NCBI RefSeq assembly: GCF_030272615.1
Contig: NC_081409.1
Span: 528,362,291-528,426,290 of the forward strand
Direction of reading: 5' to 3'
DNA from: Cryptomeria japonica
Taxonomy: Eukaryota > Streptophyta > Pinopsida > Cupressales > Cupressaceae
DNA: 64,000 nt
Shown here in pieces: positions 33,190-45,588 of the stretch. The notes beneath the pieces were generated by a model. The model was not told where the DNA came from, did no database searches, and was given only the letters and a program-made list of their open reading frames with translations. Within the stretch, counting starts at the first letter, position 1, and each line of letters begins with the position of its first letter. Position numbers and translations under genes: made by a program.

Positions 33190-36100
33190 TTCAGTGGTGG
33201 CAACTGGTCAAAAATGGATTTGTACTTTGTCTTTGCATCAGTGAGAGCGGTAGAGAGGGCATCCTTAACATTGTCCATAAGTGAATTCTAAGTGATAATG
33301 TCAACTAATAGTGAGATTAATTCATCTAAGGTGCTTCCCTCTTGCTAAGTGGATAGGGATGTAGCTTTGTTGATCTGTTCTTGGACAGATGAAAGATGAG
33401 CAAGGAATAATGTTTGAAGTGTCATTATGTCCATCCTTATCTTTTGCTCTTCATTCCTTAGTTCCAATTGTTGAGCCATGAGCTGTTGAAGCTTGGTATA
33501 AAAATTCTAAATGGAAGGTGGCTCAGTGGTCAACTTATGTGAGAGATAGGTGATCTCTTTCTCAATCACTTCAGTTTTATTATTAATTCCTTAATGAATA
33601 GAGAAAATATACAGAGTTTATGAAATAAATAAAGAATATGCTTGAGTTGAGGGGACAACTCAGCAATAAATTTTAAAAGTTTAACTTTGCCAATGGCAAT
33701 GGCTTTTTGTACCTCTTCAATCATTTTAGCAGTGAGCTCCTTGTTTTTTAACTTGCTCAAATATTCGGATGCATCTACTCCAGATGTCTCTTTCTTGGTT
33801 AGGAGTTCATCCAGTTGAATGTGGATGGCTGCATCTTTGGTTACTATAGCTTCAGGTAGCATATCGGTTAAGAGTGATTTCACCTTCTGAAGTACTTTAT
33901 TTTTCTTTTGAATAGCCATTTGCTTCTCCTGTTTGGCTTTGGCTTTGCATAGTTCACTGAATTCAATGAGTGCTTGCCCTTTTAATTTGGAAATATCAAC
34001 ATTGGGCAACACTATTGATTTTGACAAATCTAATTTGAAACTATTCTTTTTCATCTTCTTCTCTTTACCTTTCACCAGTTGGACTAAAAGAATGGCTTGT
34101 GAGGCTTGTTGACCCTCGGTAGGTTGCTCGGTAGAGGCAACACTTTGGTCAGTTCCTTTAGCCTCTGATGTGTCCTTTGGTGTCTCCTTTGGTGCTTTAG
34201 TGCTTAGGGTCTCAGATGTAACATTTTCAGTGTTGGAAGGAGCTTGTGAAGACTGTTCCCCGGTGGCCTGAGAAGCAGTTTCTCCTTCTGTAGATTTGTG
34301 ACCTTTTGTCCCTTGTTCAGTATCCCGAGGGGCCTCGGTTGAAACAGGCTGATTGACCGGAGGATAGGGCTGAACTTGGTCCAAAACTGACTCACTAGAT
34401 ACCAGTTTGGCATATGCATTTCCTTCTATCATTTCCTGTTACGATGCCTCTATATCCATGATATCTTCATCTAATTGTATGGTGTCTGCAGGGTCTTGCT
34501 TGGTGATATCAGGATCTTGCTCGGTGACATCAACTATTTCAACTTCAGCTTGCTCACCATCATTCTTGATTCGAAAATATTTCCTACCATTTTTCTTTGG
34601 TCTCATTCTCTACATCCAAGTAAAGGCAATTCATCAATTTCAAGGCTCTTTGCTTGACTAGGAATTTGGTGTGGCAATTTTTTAGATGTTCGGTGATCTC
34701 ATCTACCGACATGTCTAGGAAAAGATTTACCAGACTTCTTTCTCTCATCTATTTCTCTAAGTCCATGGCATACTTCCACCTATTGTCAATATGTAAATAT
34801 AATTCATTTGGAAGAGATTTACATACTTCCAATGGGACCAATCAGAATTTCAATAGTGTGCAGATGATAGCTTCTTCTATTTGTCTCTTTTCATCATCAA
34901 ATCTAGATTCATATTTTACATATCTGAATGATCCAAATCCACCATATTTCTTCAGATTAGCACAAAAATTTTCAACACTATGTACATTTACCTTCTTTCT
35001 CTTGACAATCTGAAATTTACTTGCATCTTCAAATTCAGTGTCACTAGACTCTTTTGCCAAAATGAGTCTCTGAATAGATTTCTTGTAAGTTTTTGTTACC
35101 TTGGGTGCGGCAACACTCTTTGTTTTCTTACTCGGTGATGTTGTAGATGCTCTTGTGTTAGGTCGCTTTGCTGGAGGAGTTGGTGATACCTTTGATGTAT
35201 CCTGTTTCTTTCTTTTCAACACTTTTCCCTTAGGCAATTCGGTGCTCAGTGTTATAGCTGCCTCTTAGGCTTCAGATTCCTCTTCGGTAATGGCTATAGT
35301 GCCCTTGATAGGTGTGGAGAAAGAATCTTCTCCAAATTTCTCTGTTAATGCCTTTATCATCTTTGTTGCCTTCCTTGTAGCTTTGGGTACTACAATGCTC
35401 ATTTTTACTTTTTCCTTCACTTCTTAATATGTTCCATACCTCAGCTCGGTAGCATTCCTTGGTAGTGTTAGAAAAGCATCTATCTGCTATTGTGTGATGT
35501 CAAAATCAATCTCGTAACCCATAGGTGCCAAAGATTGAGTTCTCGGTTCCATAACATTCACATAACAGTAATCAGTGTCCACTTCAAAACATATGTCATC
35601 CTTGTATTTCTCCACTAGCTTGGGTGGAATCTGATACCTGTTATGCATCTTCTCCTGAAACTTGCTGAAATAATCATCCATAATATCATTAAAATTATCA
35701 CCTAGCTTCTTGATGGAGTCATTTATTTGATGGGTGATTAGTCGGTGTGGCTCCCAAACAACTTTACCGACTGATGGAAAGAATTTTTCAAAATAGAAAA
35801 ACATGCATATTAACAGTGATCCAAACTTTAGTGTATTGGCCGAATTGTTCTTCTTTGGCTTCCTTATGGTGTTCAGATTCTCAAACAGGTTTATTAGCAA
35901 TACCTCACATAAATCAATTTTCATGCCTTTTTTCACAATTTTATATGCTAAGTCTACTGCTGCATAGGGTACACTGTTTTCCCTTGCCGATTGGAAGAAA
36001 CAGTAACCTATTACTCTAATGGCAAACTTTAGTTCTGCATCAGTGACATTGTTCAATTTCAGTCCCCTGCAATTAGATTCTACTCTGATTAAACTGATCA

Positions 36101-36563
36101 ATTGCTTCTGTGATATCATTTTCTGGGCTCGGGCATGATCATAAATAGGGTAACCGGTGATCAAATGAATGATTTCCTTGGTGATCTTAAATGGTTGCTC
36201 TTCTAGCCACATGAAGTCATCATGAACTCTACTCAGAACAAACTTGACCCACTGGGGTTTGAAGACATGGAGATAGGTTAGGGCTTCAGTCAATCCCTTG
36301 ATCTTAATGTGCTCATACTTGCTATCCATTTTACCATCGGTGCATAATTCATCATATGTGTCTTTGATTTCGACGTGACCTAGTTCTTCAACTCAACATT
36401 TGGTAAATAATCCCACATCCTCGACTAATAAAACTCTATCCGGAATGAGTGAGAATGCAATTTTGGCATCCGATTCTGATGCAATTTTGGGAGTTAAAGA
36501 GTATTTTAGTGAGGGCTTTTCGATGTTCTCAACAACAACAGGATCTTGGATCTTAGGGGCCAT
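33190..36563 (-). pseudogene. RLC-A ORF2, about 1100 codons, unknown function
   Basis: ATG at 36563 opens a frame that runs past stops near 36393, 35487, 35428, 35265 and 34842, with a frameshift before 34432. The longest open piece is 280 codons (36329-35487), globular and rich in aromatic residues (TYLHVFKPQWVKFVLSRVHDD, EIIHLITGYPIYDHARAQK). A lysine/serine/proline-rich, nuclear-signal-like stretch follows near 35237-35090 (PPAKRPNTRAS, SPSKKTKS), then a Thr/Gln/Pro/Glu-rich linker (34380-34110) and a helical, charged C-terminal part (34060-33190). I do not recognise the family. It sits where pol and an envelope-like gene would be in a Sirevirus. No enzymatic motif is seen. Confidence 0.6.
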
Positions 36564-37116
36564 TGCAGATTTTAGATAAAAATTAACAAAAGATCCATAG
36601 GGTTTGAAGATTTTCAAACGGCAGACGCTTCACACTTAGCAGATAATAACAACTGGATATGATCGGTATACCAGCTTAACAATGCATTGAGTTTGATGTA
36701 AATACCTTGAATTTTGCTTTGGAGGAGGTTTTGATCGCCTTTGATTCGCTTTGCTCTGCTTTCTTGAAAACTTGGTGAGTGAAAAATGATCGTGTAAATG
36801 CTTTAAGTACACAATATGCCTTATCGGGCTTCATGCAGGTTAGGTCAAAAACATTAAATGCATTCAGTTCCACTAAACCTTCTTTCCTTTTTGCGCTTTA
36901 ATTGAGTAGCCAGACTTCCTTCATTTACTGACTTGACGGGCTTCCTGTATTCACCGACTTGACAAACTTCCTGTATAGTGCTCCAAAAGACTTGATAAAA
37001 CCTCAAATTTTCTAATGCATCTTTAATTATGCAAATTTTGAATTAAGTACAAGATGAAATAGGAACTGTTAAGATTTGACCTTTGAAATAATGCAGTCCC
37101 TTCATACCTTTACCGA
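36564..37116 (-). other. RLC-A spacer between Gag-like gene and ORF2, in place of pol
   Basis: About 550 bp, with no RT, integrase or protease motif and no convincing frame, although one 65-codon open stretch occurs at 36676-36873. A copia pol would need about 4 kb here. Confidence 0.6.
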
Positions 37117-38469
37117 TTAATTTGGAATAGGTGCACCTAACTCGGTAGGTAAGGTGCTTTCTTCATTTGACACATTTTCCTTCTTTTTCCAAATCATTTG
37201 TAATTTGCCTTTTATTTCTTCAATATCTCCTCTAGGTTGATCTCTGCAATCTCTAGCCAAGTGTCCAACTTTGTGACAATGAAAACATGCCATACCAAGA
37301 TTTCTCCATGATCTTCGGTTGTTCATTCCAAACCTTATAAAGCAGTTGGCACTTATATGTCCATATCTTCCACAACATTCACACCATATCCATGTATTGT
37401 AATCCCATGGTATTGCAGAATATTGTCAGTAAGGATCTGTGTGAGCTCGGTAACCTCTAGCATTTGCCCGGTGTGCAGACCACATATAGTTTTTTTTCTT
37501 AAACCAACACTTCTTGGTACTATGTCCATATCTATTGTAGTTTTTACAAAAACCTTTGAATTTTTCCTTCTGATAATTGTTAATAGACTTTTTCCTACAT
37601 TGATTATATGTGTGACCATATTTATTGCAATTGTAACAATAACCATTAGACTTAGTGACATTCAATTGCTTACCTTTTCTGATTTGGCACAAGTTAGCAG
37701 TATGACCTTGATTTCCACAGTAGTTGCAAATAGGATTCTTTCTTTTGATGTGCTTCTTGTTTCTAGCTTGCTTTGATGATTCTCCTCTCTTGGTTGTATG
37801 AATTCCCTTCTCAGTAGAGTCTTTTCCTTTGTAACCAAGTCCTGCTTCTTTGTTGGGTCTTCTTGTATTTAGTTGCTCATCCAACATCTTTGATGCTTCA
37901 TAGCTCTTCTTCAGTGTTTCCTTGGATTTCTTTTATATTTCAATTTCATTGGTCAACCTTGATACTTCAAGTTTCAATGCTTGATTCTCATCATCTTTCA
38001 TATTTGCTTTATAATGTGCACAACCTAATTGATCTGATAGATTACTTTGAATTCCAGTCAATCTTGTGATTTCATCATTCTTTTCAGATACTAATGCTTC
38101 AAGCAGTTGTTTTTCTCTTTCAAGATCTCTTACTTTATCTTCAACTATCCTCAATGCATCAAGATTCTCAATCATCTATGTGCTGAAATGTTCATGTCCT
38201 CTTTTCATTGTTGTTAGCTGATCAACCAGTGCTTTGTTCTTTTCTTTCAATACTCCAATCATTTCTTCAGTTTCTTCAGATATACTATTCTCAGATGATG
38301 TTTCAATTTGTTCCACTAACTCTTGAGAGTCCTGCAAATCATTAGATAATCTCCTTCTAACTTTCAATGATTTTTGCATTTGTCTTTGCATGTCTGCAAT
38401 CACTTGATTAGCATGATCCAACTCTTCTTGTAGATACACAATTCTCTGAGATTGTTTATAGCCTTCCAT
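37117..38469 (-). pseudogene. RLC-A Gag-like gene: coiled coil plus up to five zinc knuckles
   Basis: ATG at 38469, about 60 nt inside the 5' LTR, opens a frame of 450 codons with stops near 38178 (TAG), 37932 (TAA) and 37428 (TGA) and no frameshift. The first half is heptad-rich coiled coil (LQEELDHANQVIADMQRQMQ, VRDLEREKQLLEALVSEKND). The second half has CCHC knuckles: CNYCGNQGHTANLC, CYNCNKYGHTYNQC, CKNYNRYGHSTKKC (second Cys lost), CECCGRYGHISANC and CFHCHKVGHLARDC. The usual copia Gag N-terminal capsid-like region is absent, so the product would be a coiled-coil nucleic-acid-binding protein that needs a partner Gag for particle assembly. Confidence 0.75.
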
Positions 38470-38517
38470 TGATAAGATCTTTCTCTTTAGGTTGTTAAAC
38501 CTTTTTCCAAGATTCAA

Positions 38518-38529
38518 GTTCTGATACCA
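38518..38529 (-). other. RLC-A primer-binding site
   Basis: The minus strand reads TGGTATCAGAAC two bases inside the LTR end, close to the initiator-Met PBS TGGTATCAGAGC of plant copia elements. Confidence 0.85.
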
Positions 38530-38531
38530 AT

Positions 38532-39719
38532 TGTTAGGCCCAATATGGAAAGCTAATGTACTGAGAGGGGAGGGGTGAATCAATACTTCAAATCCTTTCT
38601 TGAACAATATCTTCACTGTTATGCATAAACCAAAAACTACTACAACATAACATAAAGCTAAAACAAATAAATAACAATCATACATGATTTGCTCCATAAC
38701 ATATATTTTGGTTATGTAGAAACTCTTGGTTAGAGAGAAAAACTGTGGTGGGGATGGCACCCACAACTTCACTACTACAATAATAAAGGTTGCTCGGTTA
38801 GAGCTACATGTTCAGCTATTTCTGATAGCTTACCCTGTTAGGAGTATCAAAATCTGTTAGATCTACCTTGCTAAAGGATTTTACAACACTTATTCTAAAT
38901 GCTGCACCTGGTTAAAGGATTTACAATTTATAGACTTTGTTAGAGTCTTTTACCCTGTTAAAGGTTTCTCTTACAACTTCAAAATATTTCAATAAAATCT
39001 TTACAAATTTCTGCAACTTTACATCTGGAATGTTATAGTAGATTCTATGTGCTCAAAATAAGATTACCTGCTTTTAGCATACCTCGGTAACCCATAAAGT
39101 AACTCGCTAAACCCTTCTGTTTACTCTGTTCTTTGACTATTCTATGAAATCCTTCTCAGTGACCTCTGTGTCTCTGTAACAGTCATAACACTTAGTGCTT
39201 TCTTATGTATCACACATGTCTTGCTTCATACACGACTATATCTCTCTCTATCACATTTTTATCCTTAATCCATGTTGTATATATAGATCTCTTATGTCGG
39301 TGATCTAATTCATTGCTTCAATCTTACAAACATGATTTATCGAATGAATAACTATACAAAATATTTCATTGGTTAGATGACCTCAAAATCATACACAATC
39401 CTTTAGTACAATTTCCAATGTGATAATGGTTCTATGTTCCTCGATCTTTTAACATGTTACCACATGTGTGTCTAGGTTCAATGAATCTAGTAAAATGTTT
39501 CACTTGGTGTATATCAACTCGGTGTATCATTGTTGCTGCTCGGTAGACATGGAATGTTACTCAGTAGACAACTCGGTGAATACTGGGCTCTATGAATACT
39601 TCCTTCTTTAACTGACTATTCTGTGCATACCGACTGAATGTTTTGGTAGAGGTAACTGACTAGAGTATATAGAATGACTTTGGGTATAAAACTAATGGAA
39701 ACTATAATAAGTAGTAACA
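38532..39719 (-). repeat. RLC-A 5' LTR (1188 bp)
   Basis: It pairs with 31648-32822. The minus-strand end GGGCCTAACA is followed by the PBS, and the outer edge abuts TSD GGTAG. The longer frame 38176-38772 begins inside this LTR, but its real start is more likely the ATG at 38469. Confidence 0.92.
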
Positions 39720-39724
39720 GGTAG
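39720..39724. repeat. RLC-A target-site duplication, right (GGTAG)
   Basis: It is identical to 31643-31647 and directly follows the LTR end AACA at 39719. Confidence 0.9.
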
Positions 39725-40034
39725 AAAACAAATTTTCTCTTAACATGTCCTACCAAGGATTCAATTCCAGCACTAGGTTGAGGAGAGACACCCCCAATCA
39801 GGTATAGAACCTATTTATTATAGGTGAAGCAAGGATGGAAAATTTTATCATGGAAAGGTGAAGGGATGACACAAAATGGTAGAACAATAACAAGCCATGG
39901 TAGGGATAGTTGGTTTATTATGAGGGAAAATATTTATTATGGATATATCAAAGAGAATCTTAGTCATGTAGCATAGGACTACTTGGAGAACAAATGAACG
40001 ATCAAAGAGAATCTTGAGGGTTAAGTATGGAACT
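39725..40034. other. Unassigned flank between RLC-A and Tat integrase fragment
   Basis: AT-rich, no frame and no motif. It probably belongs to the 3' region of the Tat fragment at 40035-40925, into which RLC-A may have inserted. Confidence 0.35.
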
Positions 40035-40925
40035 TGTGAACATGCATGTTGTTAATAGGATCTTCTAATGGTTCACCTTTGGAAGTAGCCAATAATATAC
40101 TCCAAATACATAGACCATATTAATGACATAGGGGCCTATCCTATTAGGTTTGAACTTTCCCTTTTTTTCTCATTCTTATTGATTTCTTGGATTATCCTTA
40201 AAAATAAGATCACCAATCTCAAATACTTGTGGCCTAGCTTTGTGAATATAGCTTTAGCACATGCATTTTTGGTTTTCTTAGAGGTGATTGAAAGCATTTT
40301 GTCAACATTGATCTAATAGCTCTAGGTCCTAAAGTTGGGAGACTCAATATTCCTCATCATTAATGCAATCACACAAGGAGACTTGTGAATATGGTAACTT
40401 GGCCTCAATGGGTAAGTTAGTTTTAGATCTGTAGACAAGGAGGTATAGCATAATGCTTGTAGGAGTGTGGACACTAGTGTGGTATGCCCACGAGGTAGGG
40501 TTTAATTGAATGTGTCAATCACGACCATCCTCATTGACTATCTTCTTAAGGATTTTCAAGATGGTTTTATTAGATGCCTTAGCTTGACAATTACCTTGGG
40601 GGTAGTACAAAGTGTAAAATTGATGTTAGATATGCAACTTATCACAAAATTAATGAACATCTTTAGTTTTGAAAGAATGCTTATTTTTATGATGATGGAT
40701 ATAGGAACATCATACTAGAAAATGATATAATTGAGGATAAATGTGGCTATTTGTTTATCAGTGACATGTGTGAGAGGAATGACCTCAATCCACTTTATGA
40801 AATACTTAGTGGTGGTGATGATGAATTTGTGGTCATTGGAGGAGGGAGGGTGAACCTTACCCACAAGATCGAGTCCCCACTGAGAAAAGGGCCAAGGTGT
40901 AGCAATTGGTTGTAACTCTTATACG
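40035..40925 (-). pseudogene. Integrase 3' fragment of a third Tat-type element
   Basis: The minus-strand translation contains WPFSQWGLDLVGKVHPPSSN and KYFIKWIEVIPL, closely matching the integrase of RLG-4 and RLG-2, followed by decayed integrase and a GPYV motif near its 3' end. The fragment is cut at 40925 by the LTR of RLC-B, with atacg as the putative target site. It is full of stops and has frameshifts, so it is older than the two better-preserved Tat copies. Its upstream domains are not in the window. Confidence 0.75.
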
Positions 40926-42018
40926 TGTTGGAATCAAGGAACACTAAGAAGGGGGGTGAATCAGTGTTCTGCAATTTTTAACATTCTTATTTCAACCAAT
41001 TAATGTAAATGAACAAAAGAGAAATGCAGAAACACAAAGAAATAATCAAAAACACCATAACACAAAGATTTATACATGGAAAACTCGGTTAAGGGAAAAA
41101 GAATGGTGGGATTGAGACCCACAATATAAATATACCCTATTAGAAGTATATAAATATTACAATGGGGAATGCACATGCATTCAGGCACATTGCCTAGAGC
41201 TCACTGCTCAATTCACAAAAGGGACTACAACCCCAGAAGGCTCACTACCTTACAAAATGATTATAAAGATCACAAGAATAAAATGAACTAATGAATAGCA
41301 TCTACCAATGCCATATTATAGTTCTGGTGAAGCTCATTATACATATTGCTCTGTCTCACTATTCTGATACAATCCAGAGCACAAATCTCAAACTTGTGCA
41401 CATGAAACTATGCACAAACAATTGCTAATACATTTATCTACCTAAAATTATCATCCACATTGATCTTATATATCCGCAACACCAAATCTCATCCATCACT
41501 AGTCGGCCCAATAACACATAACACACAAATGAAACGTGCATGAGTTGTCGGTTGAATCTAAACTGAAACATATATGCAGAATAAAAATAATTATCCACAC
41601 GCTTCCTAGATGTTGGATAATCACTCATGAACATGAAGAAAATCACCAAAATAGCTACAACAGTTCCACACAATGATTCAGTATGCAAGTCGGCCATACA
41701 ATGTTGTTCTACCCAAAAGCCTATACACCAAACCTTCTAACTTGTTCAACAATCATCACCGGAAGCTAAGATCATGGAATAAGGTAATAGATACATCTAT
41801 CAGGCTTCTCTTATCTCTGCAACCCAAACTACTCAATTGAAGTGAAATACCAACAAAAATGCTAACCTATATTAGATTCCCTGTTCTAGCTCACCGGACT
41901 TAACCAAATCTTCATTCTATCTCTGGTAGGATCAAATAACACATTATGGATAGAATCTCTGACATGAGTTTCCATCAATGACAACATCTAACTACTTGTA
42001 ATGTGTCTCTTTCCAATA
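40926..42018 (-). repeat. RLC-B 3' LTR (1093 bp)
   Basis: It starts TGTTGGAATC at 40926. The inner end reads CCAATA where CCAACA is expected, a single transition, and is followed by ATCTCCCCCTTT, the complement of AAAGGGGGAGAT. No partner copy is in the window. Confidence 0.7.
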
Positions 42019-42185
42019 ATCTCCCCCTTTGGCATTGATGGAAACACTTAGTGAAAAATGATTGTGTCGAAATCAATACCAATATATTTACACTGCAAAA
42101 CTCAAAATCTCTGAATTACAAAATTTTGGAAATCCCCCTAAGATGAATACAACATTTTTCACTTCCCTCCACTCCCCCTTTGACA
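42019..42185 (-). other. RLC-B polypurine tract and second PPT-like tract
   Basis: AAAGGGGGAGAT (minus) abuts the LTR at 42019-42030. A second tract, TCAAAGGGGGAGTGG, lies about 150 bp further in (near 42170-42184). This arrangement parallels RLC-A. Confidence 0.65.
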
Positions 42186-42350
42186 TCAATGGAAAAGATA
42201 ATCTAGATGCCAAAATTCAAGCCAAAATTCTATATACAAAAATATATACACACAGATTTTACTATCTTACAAAAACTTGAAGATATCTACAAAGGTGATC
42301 TTCAATGAATTCAGATGACTGTCCCATCCCTTCTTGAGACACTCCAACAC

Positions 42351-42992
42351 TTATATGAGACCATTAAATAGGAACACTTGCATTTTTTCTGACTTGAGAT
42401 TGGAGGGGTCTTTTGAGCCTAAGGCATCTTGTGCTTCCTTCAAAGAAATGAGCATTGTGTCCATCTTGGGAGTGATTAAACCCCAAAGTTCACAAATCCT
42501 AACTATAACTTTTTCTTTATCATGAATTAATCTCTTGACCTTTTCAAGTAATGATATCACTTGATCTTCATGAATGGCCATAGAGACTCACAAAGGATCA
42601 AAAGACTATTATATACCAGCAAGTGTTTTCTTATTCTCCACAATTTTTTTTTCAACATCTGCAAAAAAATGAGAAAATGATAGAGAAGACTTGTAGACAT
42701 TTCATCCTTCTGATAAGGCATCCTGGATACTTTTTACACATGAGTCTAACAAGATTCTATCATTAGCAATCATTTTCTTCAATGTCCTAAATCTTTTAGC
42801 TTCAAATTCATTTTTATCTTTGATCTCAACTGACTTTTCTAATGATTCAAAATGGGTACTCACCGAATTGATCAAACTCTTCGGTGGGCCAGAAGGGGAA
42901 TTCAATGTATCCTTTTGAAAGGTAGGGATTAATTTTTCAAGAATGTCAGATACAAGACTCAGTATCTCACTATCCTCCATATGAGATTTCAA
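42351..42992 (-). pseudogene. RLC-B coiled-coil ORF, C-terminal part
   Basis: Two open pieces in one frame (42992-42702 and 42581-42351) are separated by about four stops. The product is helical and charged (ILEKLIPTFQKDTLNSP, VEIKDKNEFEAKRFRTLKKM, VISLLEKVKRLIHDKEKVIV). Position and character match the C-terminal part of RLC-A ORF2, though I see no clear residue-level identity. The sequence upstream (43000-43320) is not convincingly coding. It may be the tail of a Sirevirus envelope-like or ORF2-type gene. Confidence 0.5.
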
Positions 42993-43319
42993 AATTTCCT
43001 CTTATTGGCAAAATTTAAAATTTATGTCAACATATTTGTGTGCAGGGCTGAGAAGTTGTAGAAAATGATGAGTATCCCTAAATGAAGATCAGACTGGTTA
43101 GAGGTGGAGATGATAAGTGTCACAGAATGTGTTGTGCATGATGGATTCACACCCACTAGATGGTGGTGCAAAGATATGCAGAGACATGGACAAAAATGCA
43201 AGATGATGTGTGCCCCCAAATGAATATTAGAATGAAAAAGATGATGTTTCAGTTTGACTGAAGTGGTGTTGCTAAGATGTTGATAAAGGGAAGATTAGTT
43301 CATGTTGGAAGAGTTGAGC

Positions 43320-43843
43320 AGGATACATAAGTGATCAGATCAAGATAACTATATCAATCAAGTATTGTGCTGCTGCAGTGATCATATCAGGATAAATTAT
43401 ACCAATCGAGTGTTTTGTAGACAATATTTTCTTTGGTGGTCGTATCGGAATAGATTGGCTGATACCAAGCCACATGGAGGAAATTGCTATTGGAATAAGT
43501 CATACCAATATCAAGTAGTGTGCAGTTTATGTCATATCAGGTTAGCTATGCCGACTAGGAGACCAAGGAGGTGCATAAGAATAGCTGACAAAGGCAGAGT
43601 AGTGATTTTGTGTTATAGAGATAGAGTAAACTACTTTGATATCAGTACATTGGAATAGCTATGTGGACCAAGTGACCGAGGATTACCATCAGAGTAACTA
43701 TTGAAGGTGACATAAATATTTTGTGTTATGCTGATATTGTAAACTACTTCAACATCGTTGTTTCGGAATAGTTATGCTATCAATCAAGGAGATCGACTGG
43801 GTGTATCAGAGTAGCTTTTGAACTTGGAATGACAATTTATCTC
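43320..43843. repeat. Imperfect palindrome array, left part
   Basis: About ten degenerate copies of an interrupted palindrome near ATCGGAATAG-n-TATGCCGAT, for example around 43445, 43535, 43655 and 43760, spaced about 40-60 bp. It stops exactly at the RLG-4 insertion site. Confidence 0.65.
43839..43843. repeat. RLG-4 target-site duplication, left (ATCTC)
   Basis: It is identical to 62163-62167 and abuts LTR start TGATGC. Confidence 0.92.
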
Positions 43844-45175
43844 TGATGCTCTGCAAAATGGACAAAGATTAGATTAAAGCCTGTGGTCGTATAACACACA
43901 AAACAAAAGAAATTGTTAGTGTTAATCAGCCAAAAACTATTCTAAGCAGGCATATCAAAAGAGACACTAAAAACATGATACAGGATTTAACTATGGAAGT
44001 AAATACCACAAGACATCTCCAAATGCCCTTTTAACATGCGCTTAGCTCCTTCTCCTTTGTTCCTCTCCTCTCCAAGTTCCAAATTAGTATAGCTCTCAAC
44101 AACTTTTTGTACTATGGATGCTTATCGAGGTTCAAGATTGGAATGTTTTAACCATGCTATGCAAGTGTAAAACAAACTAATTAGACATATTATGAAATGA
44201 ACTAAGATTTATTTTAGTCCAAAATGTGATTTATGCTAAATGCTCTCTCTAAAATTCACTATAGATTAAATGCATACAAGTTTTCAGGATCTGGATTATG
44301 AAGAAATGGGCTCTATTTATAGGAAAAATGGAGCAATGGATGGTTGAGATTGAGTAATCTCAACAAGGGTTAGGATTGAATGATATTCAATCCATGTGAG
44401 GGCTTTCAACCCAATCCCAAGATGACAAGTGTCAATATGAGATAGGTTGAGAGGAAAGGGAATAAGCATTAAATACTTGACATAACCTGAAGGTTAACTT
44501 GGGAGTTAAGGTCAAGGTTGGGTTGAGTGAATAAATTCTTTATTCAAAGAATAAAGTCTTTATCCAATGGATAAACTCTTGTGCAAGGGTTAAAGGGATA
44601 ACCATGGTCAAAGCAATAAATGCTTGAGGAGACACATGAGTCATATGAGGGTTGAGTTAGGGGTTAACCATAAATGGTCATGTAAGAGCCATAAGTGGTT
44701 TGGAAGACTTTAGAGGTTAAATTGTTGAACACACCATGCATTTAATGCTTTTCAAAGACTTTGAAGTCTTTGAGAAATGACTCCAAGTTGCTTAGGAATG
44801 TGACAATAATTAGGCAATGGATTAGGCTAATTGATTAGGATTAGATAGGTTCTAGGAGAATTTAGGAAGGGCAAGTGGGAGATGTAGGAAAATGCAAGTG
44901 GTGAGGAAAAAATGATTTAAATAAATATTTTATTTTATTTATTTAAAAGAGGAAAGAGGATTAAATTGCATAAATAGAATTTATTCATCTAATTGTTTGT
45001 GATTTTGGTTTAATGAATTAACTAAAATAAATTGAATAATTTATTTAATTAATATGAGAATGTTTGAAGATGAATTGATTAAATATTAATTTAATTAACT
45101 GATGGCTAGTGGGCTTTTAATCAAATAAATACAAAATATTCATTTAATGAAAATGGACAAATTTATGTGACTACA
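43844..45175 (-). repeat. RLG-4 3' LTR (1332 bp)
   Basis: It starts TGATGCTCTG and ends GTGACTACA on plus; read on the element strand it starts TGTAGTC like the RLG-2 LTR. It contains TATAAATA on minus at 44314-44321. Confidence 0.95.
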
Positions 45176-45188
45176 TTTGCCCCTCTTT
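45176..45188 (-). other. RLG-4 polypurine tract
   Basis: The minus strand reads AAAGAGGGGCAAA directly before the 3' LTR start TGTAGTC. It is nearly identical to the RLG-2 tract. Confidence 0.92.
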
Positions 45189-45484
45189 GAAATGGTGCGG
45201 TTTATTGCGTCATTTCAAAGAAAGAAACATAGGTGTGAAGAAATGCCCCATAAAATTTTAATTTAGTAGGTGGTATGCCCCCTTGAGAGATGGGCTGAAA
45301 ATTTTTGAAAAATCGGGCAATCTCTCGAAAAAGAATGAAAATTGGCAAGGTGGTAGAAGAGAAGTTTTTAGCAATACTGGTGAAAAATAGAAGAAATCAG
45401 AGATAAAATGAAGAAATGGGAGGTTCGGGAAGTTCATGGGGACCATGGCGGTGAGCGGGGAAAAATTAGGGTTACAGCGAAGGG

Positions 45485-45492
45485 TATATATG
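45485..45492 (+). promoter_or_regulatory. TATA box of RLG-4 antisense gene
   Basis: TATATATG lies about 100 bp upstream of the exon 1 ATG at 45589. An AATTAGGGTTA telo-box-like word lies about 20 bp before it, as in RLG-2 but in the opposite orientation. Confidence 0.6.
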
Positions 45493-45588
45493 GGTAAGAA
45501 GGGGTGAGAACAAACTCATTTGCATTCGCATCCATAGTGAAATTTTAGCTCTGATAGTGACTTTTTGGAGGAGCAAGAAATAGTCAAT

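Larger units (their letters stand above)
31648..39719 (-). mobile_element. RLC-A: complete non-autonomous Ty1/copia-like (Sirevirus-type) element, 8072 bp
   Basis: LTRs at 31648-32822 and 38532-39719 start TGTTAGG and end AACA. The 5-bp target duplication GGTAG is exact (31643-31647 and 39720-39724). On the minus strand the 5' LTR is followed by PBS TGGTATCAGAAC, the initiator-Met type used by copia elements. The 3' LTR is preceded by AAAAGGGGAGAT, as in Sireviruses. Inside are a coiled-coil and zinc-knuckle Gag-like gene and a large ORF2, with no protease, integrase or RT. A hand count over the first 400 bp of the LTRs gives about 19 differences, near 4.7%. Confidence 0.9.
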
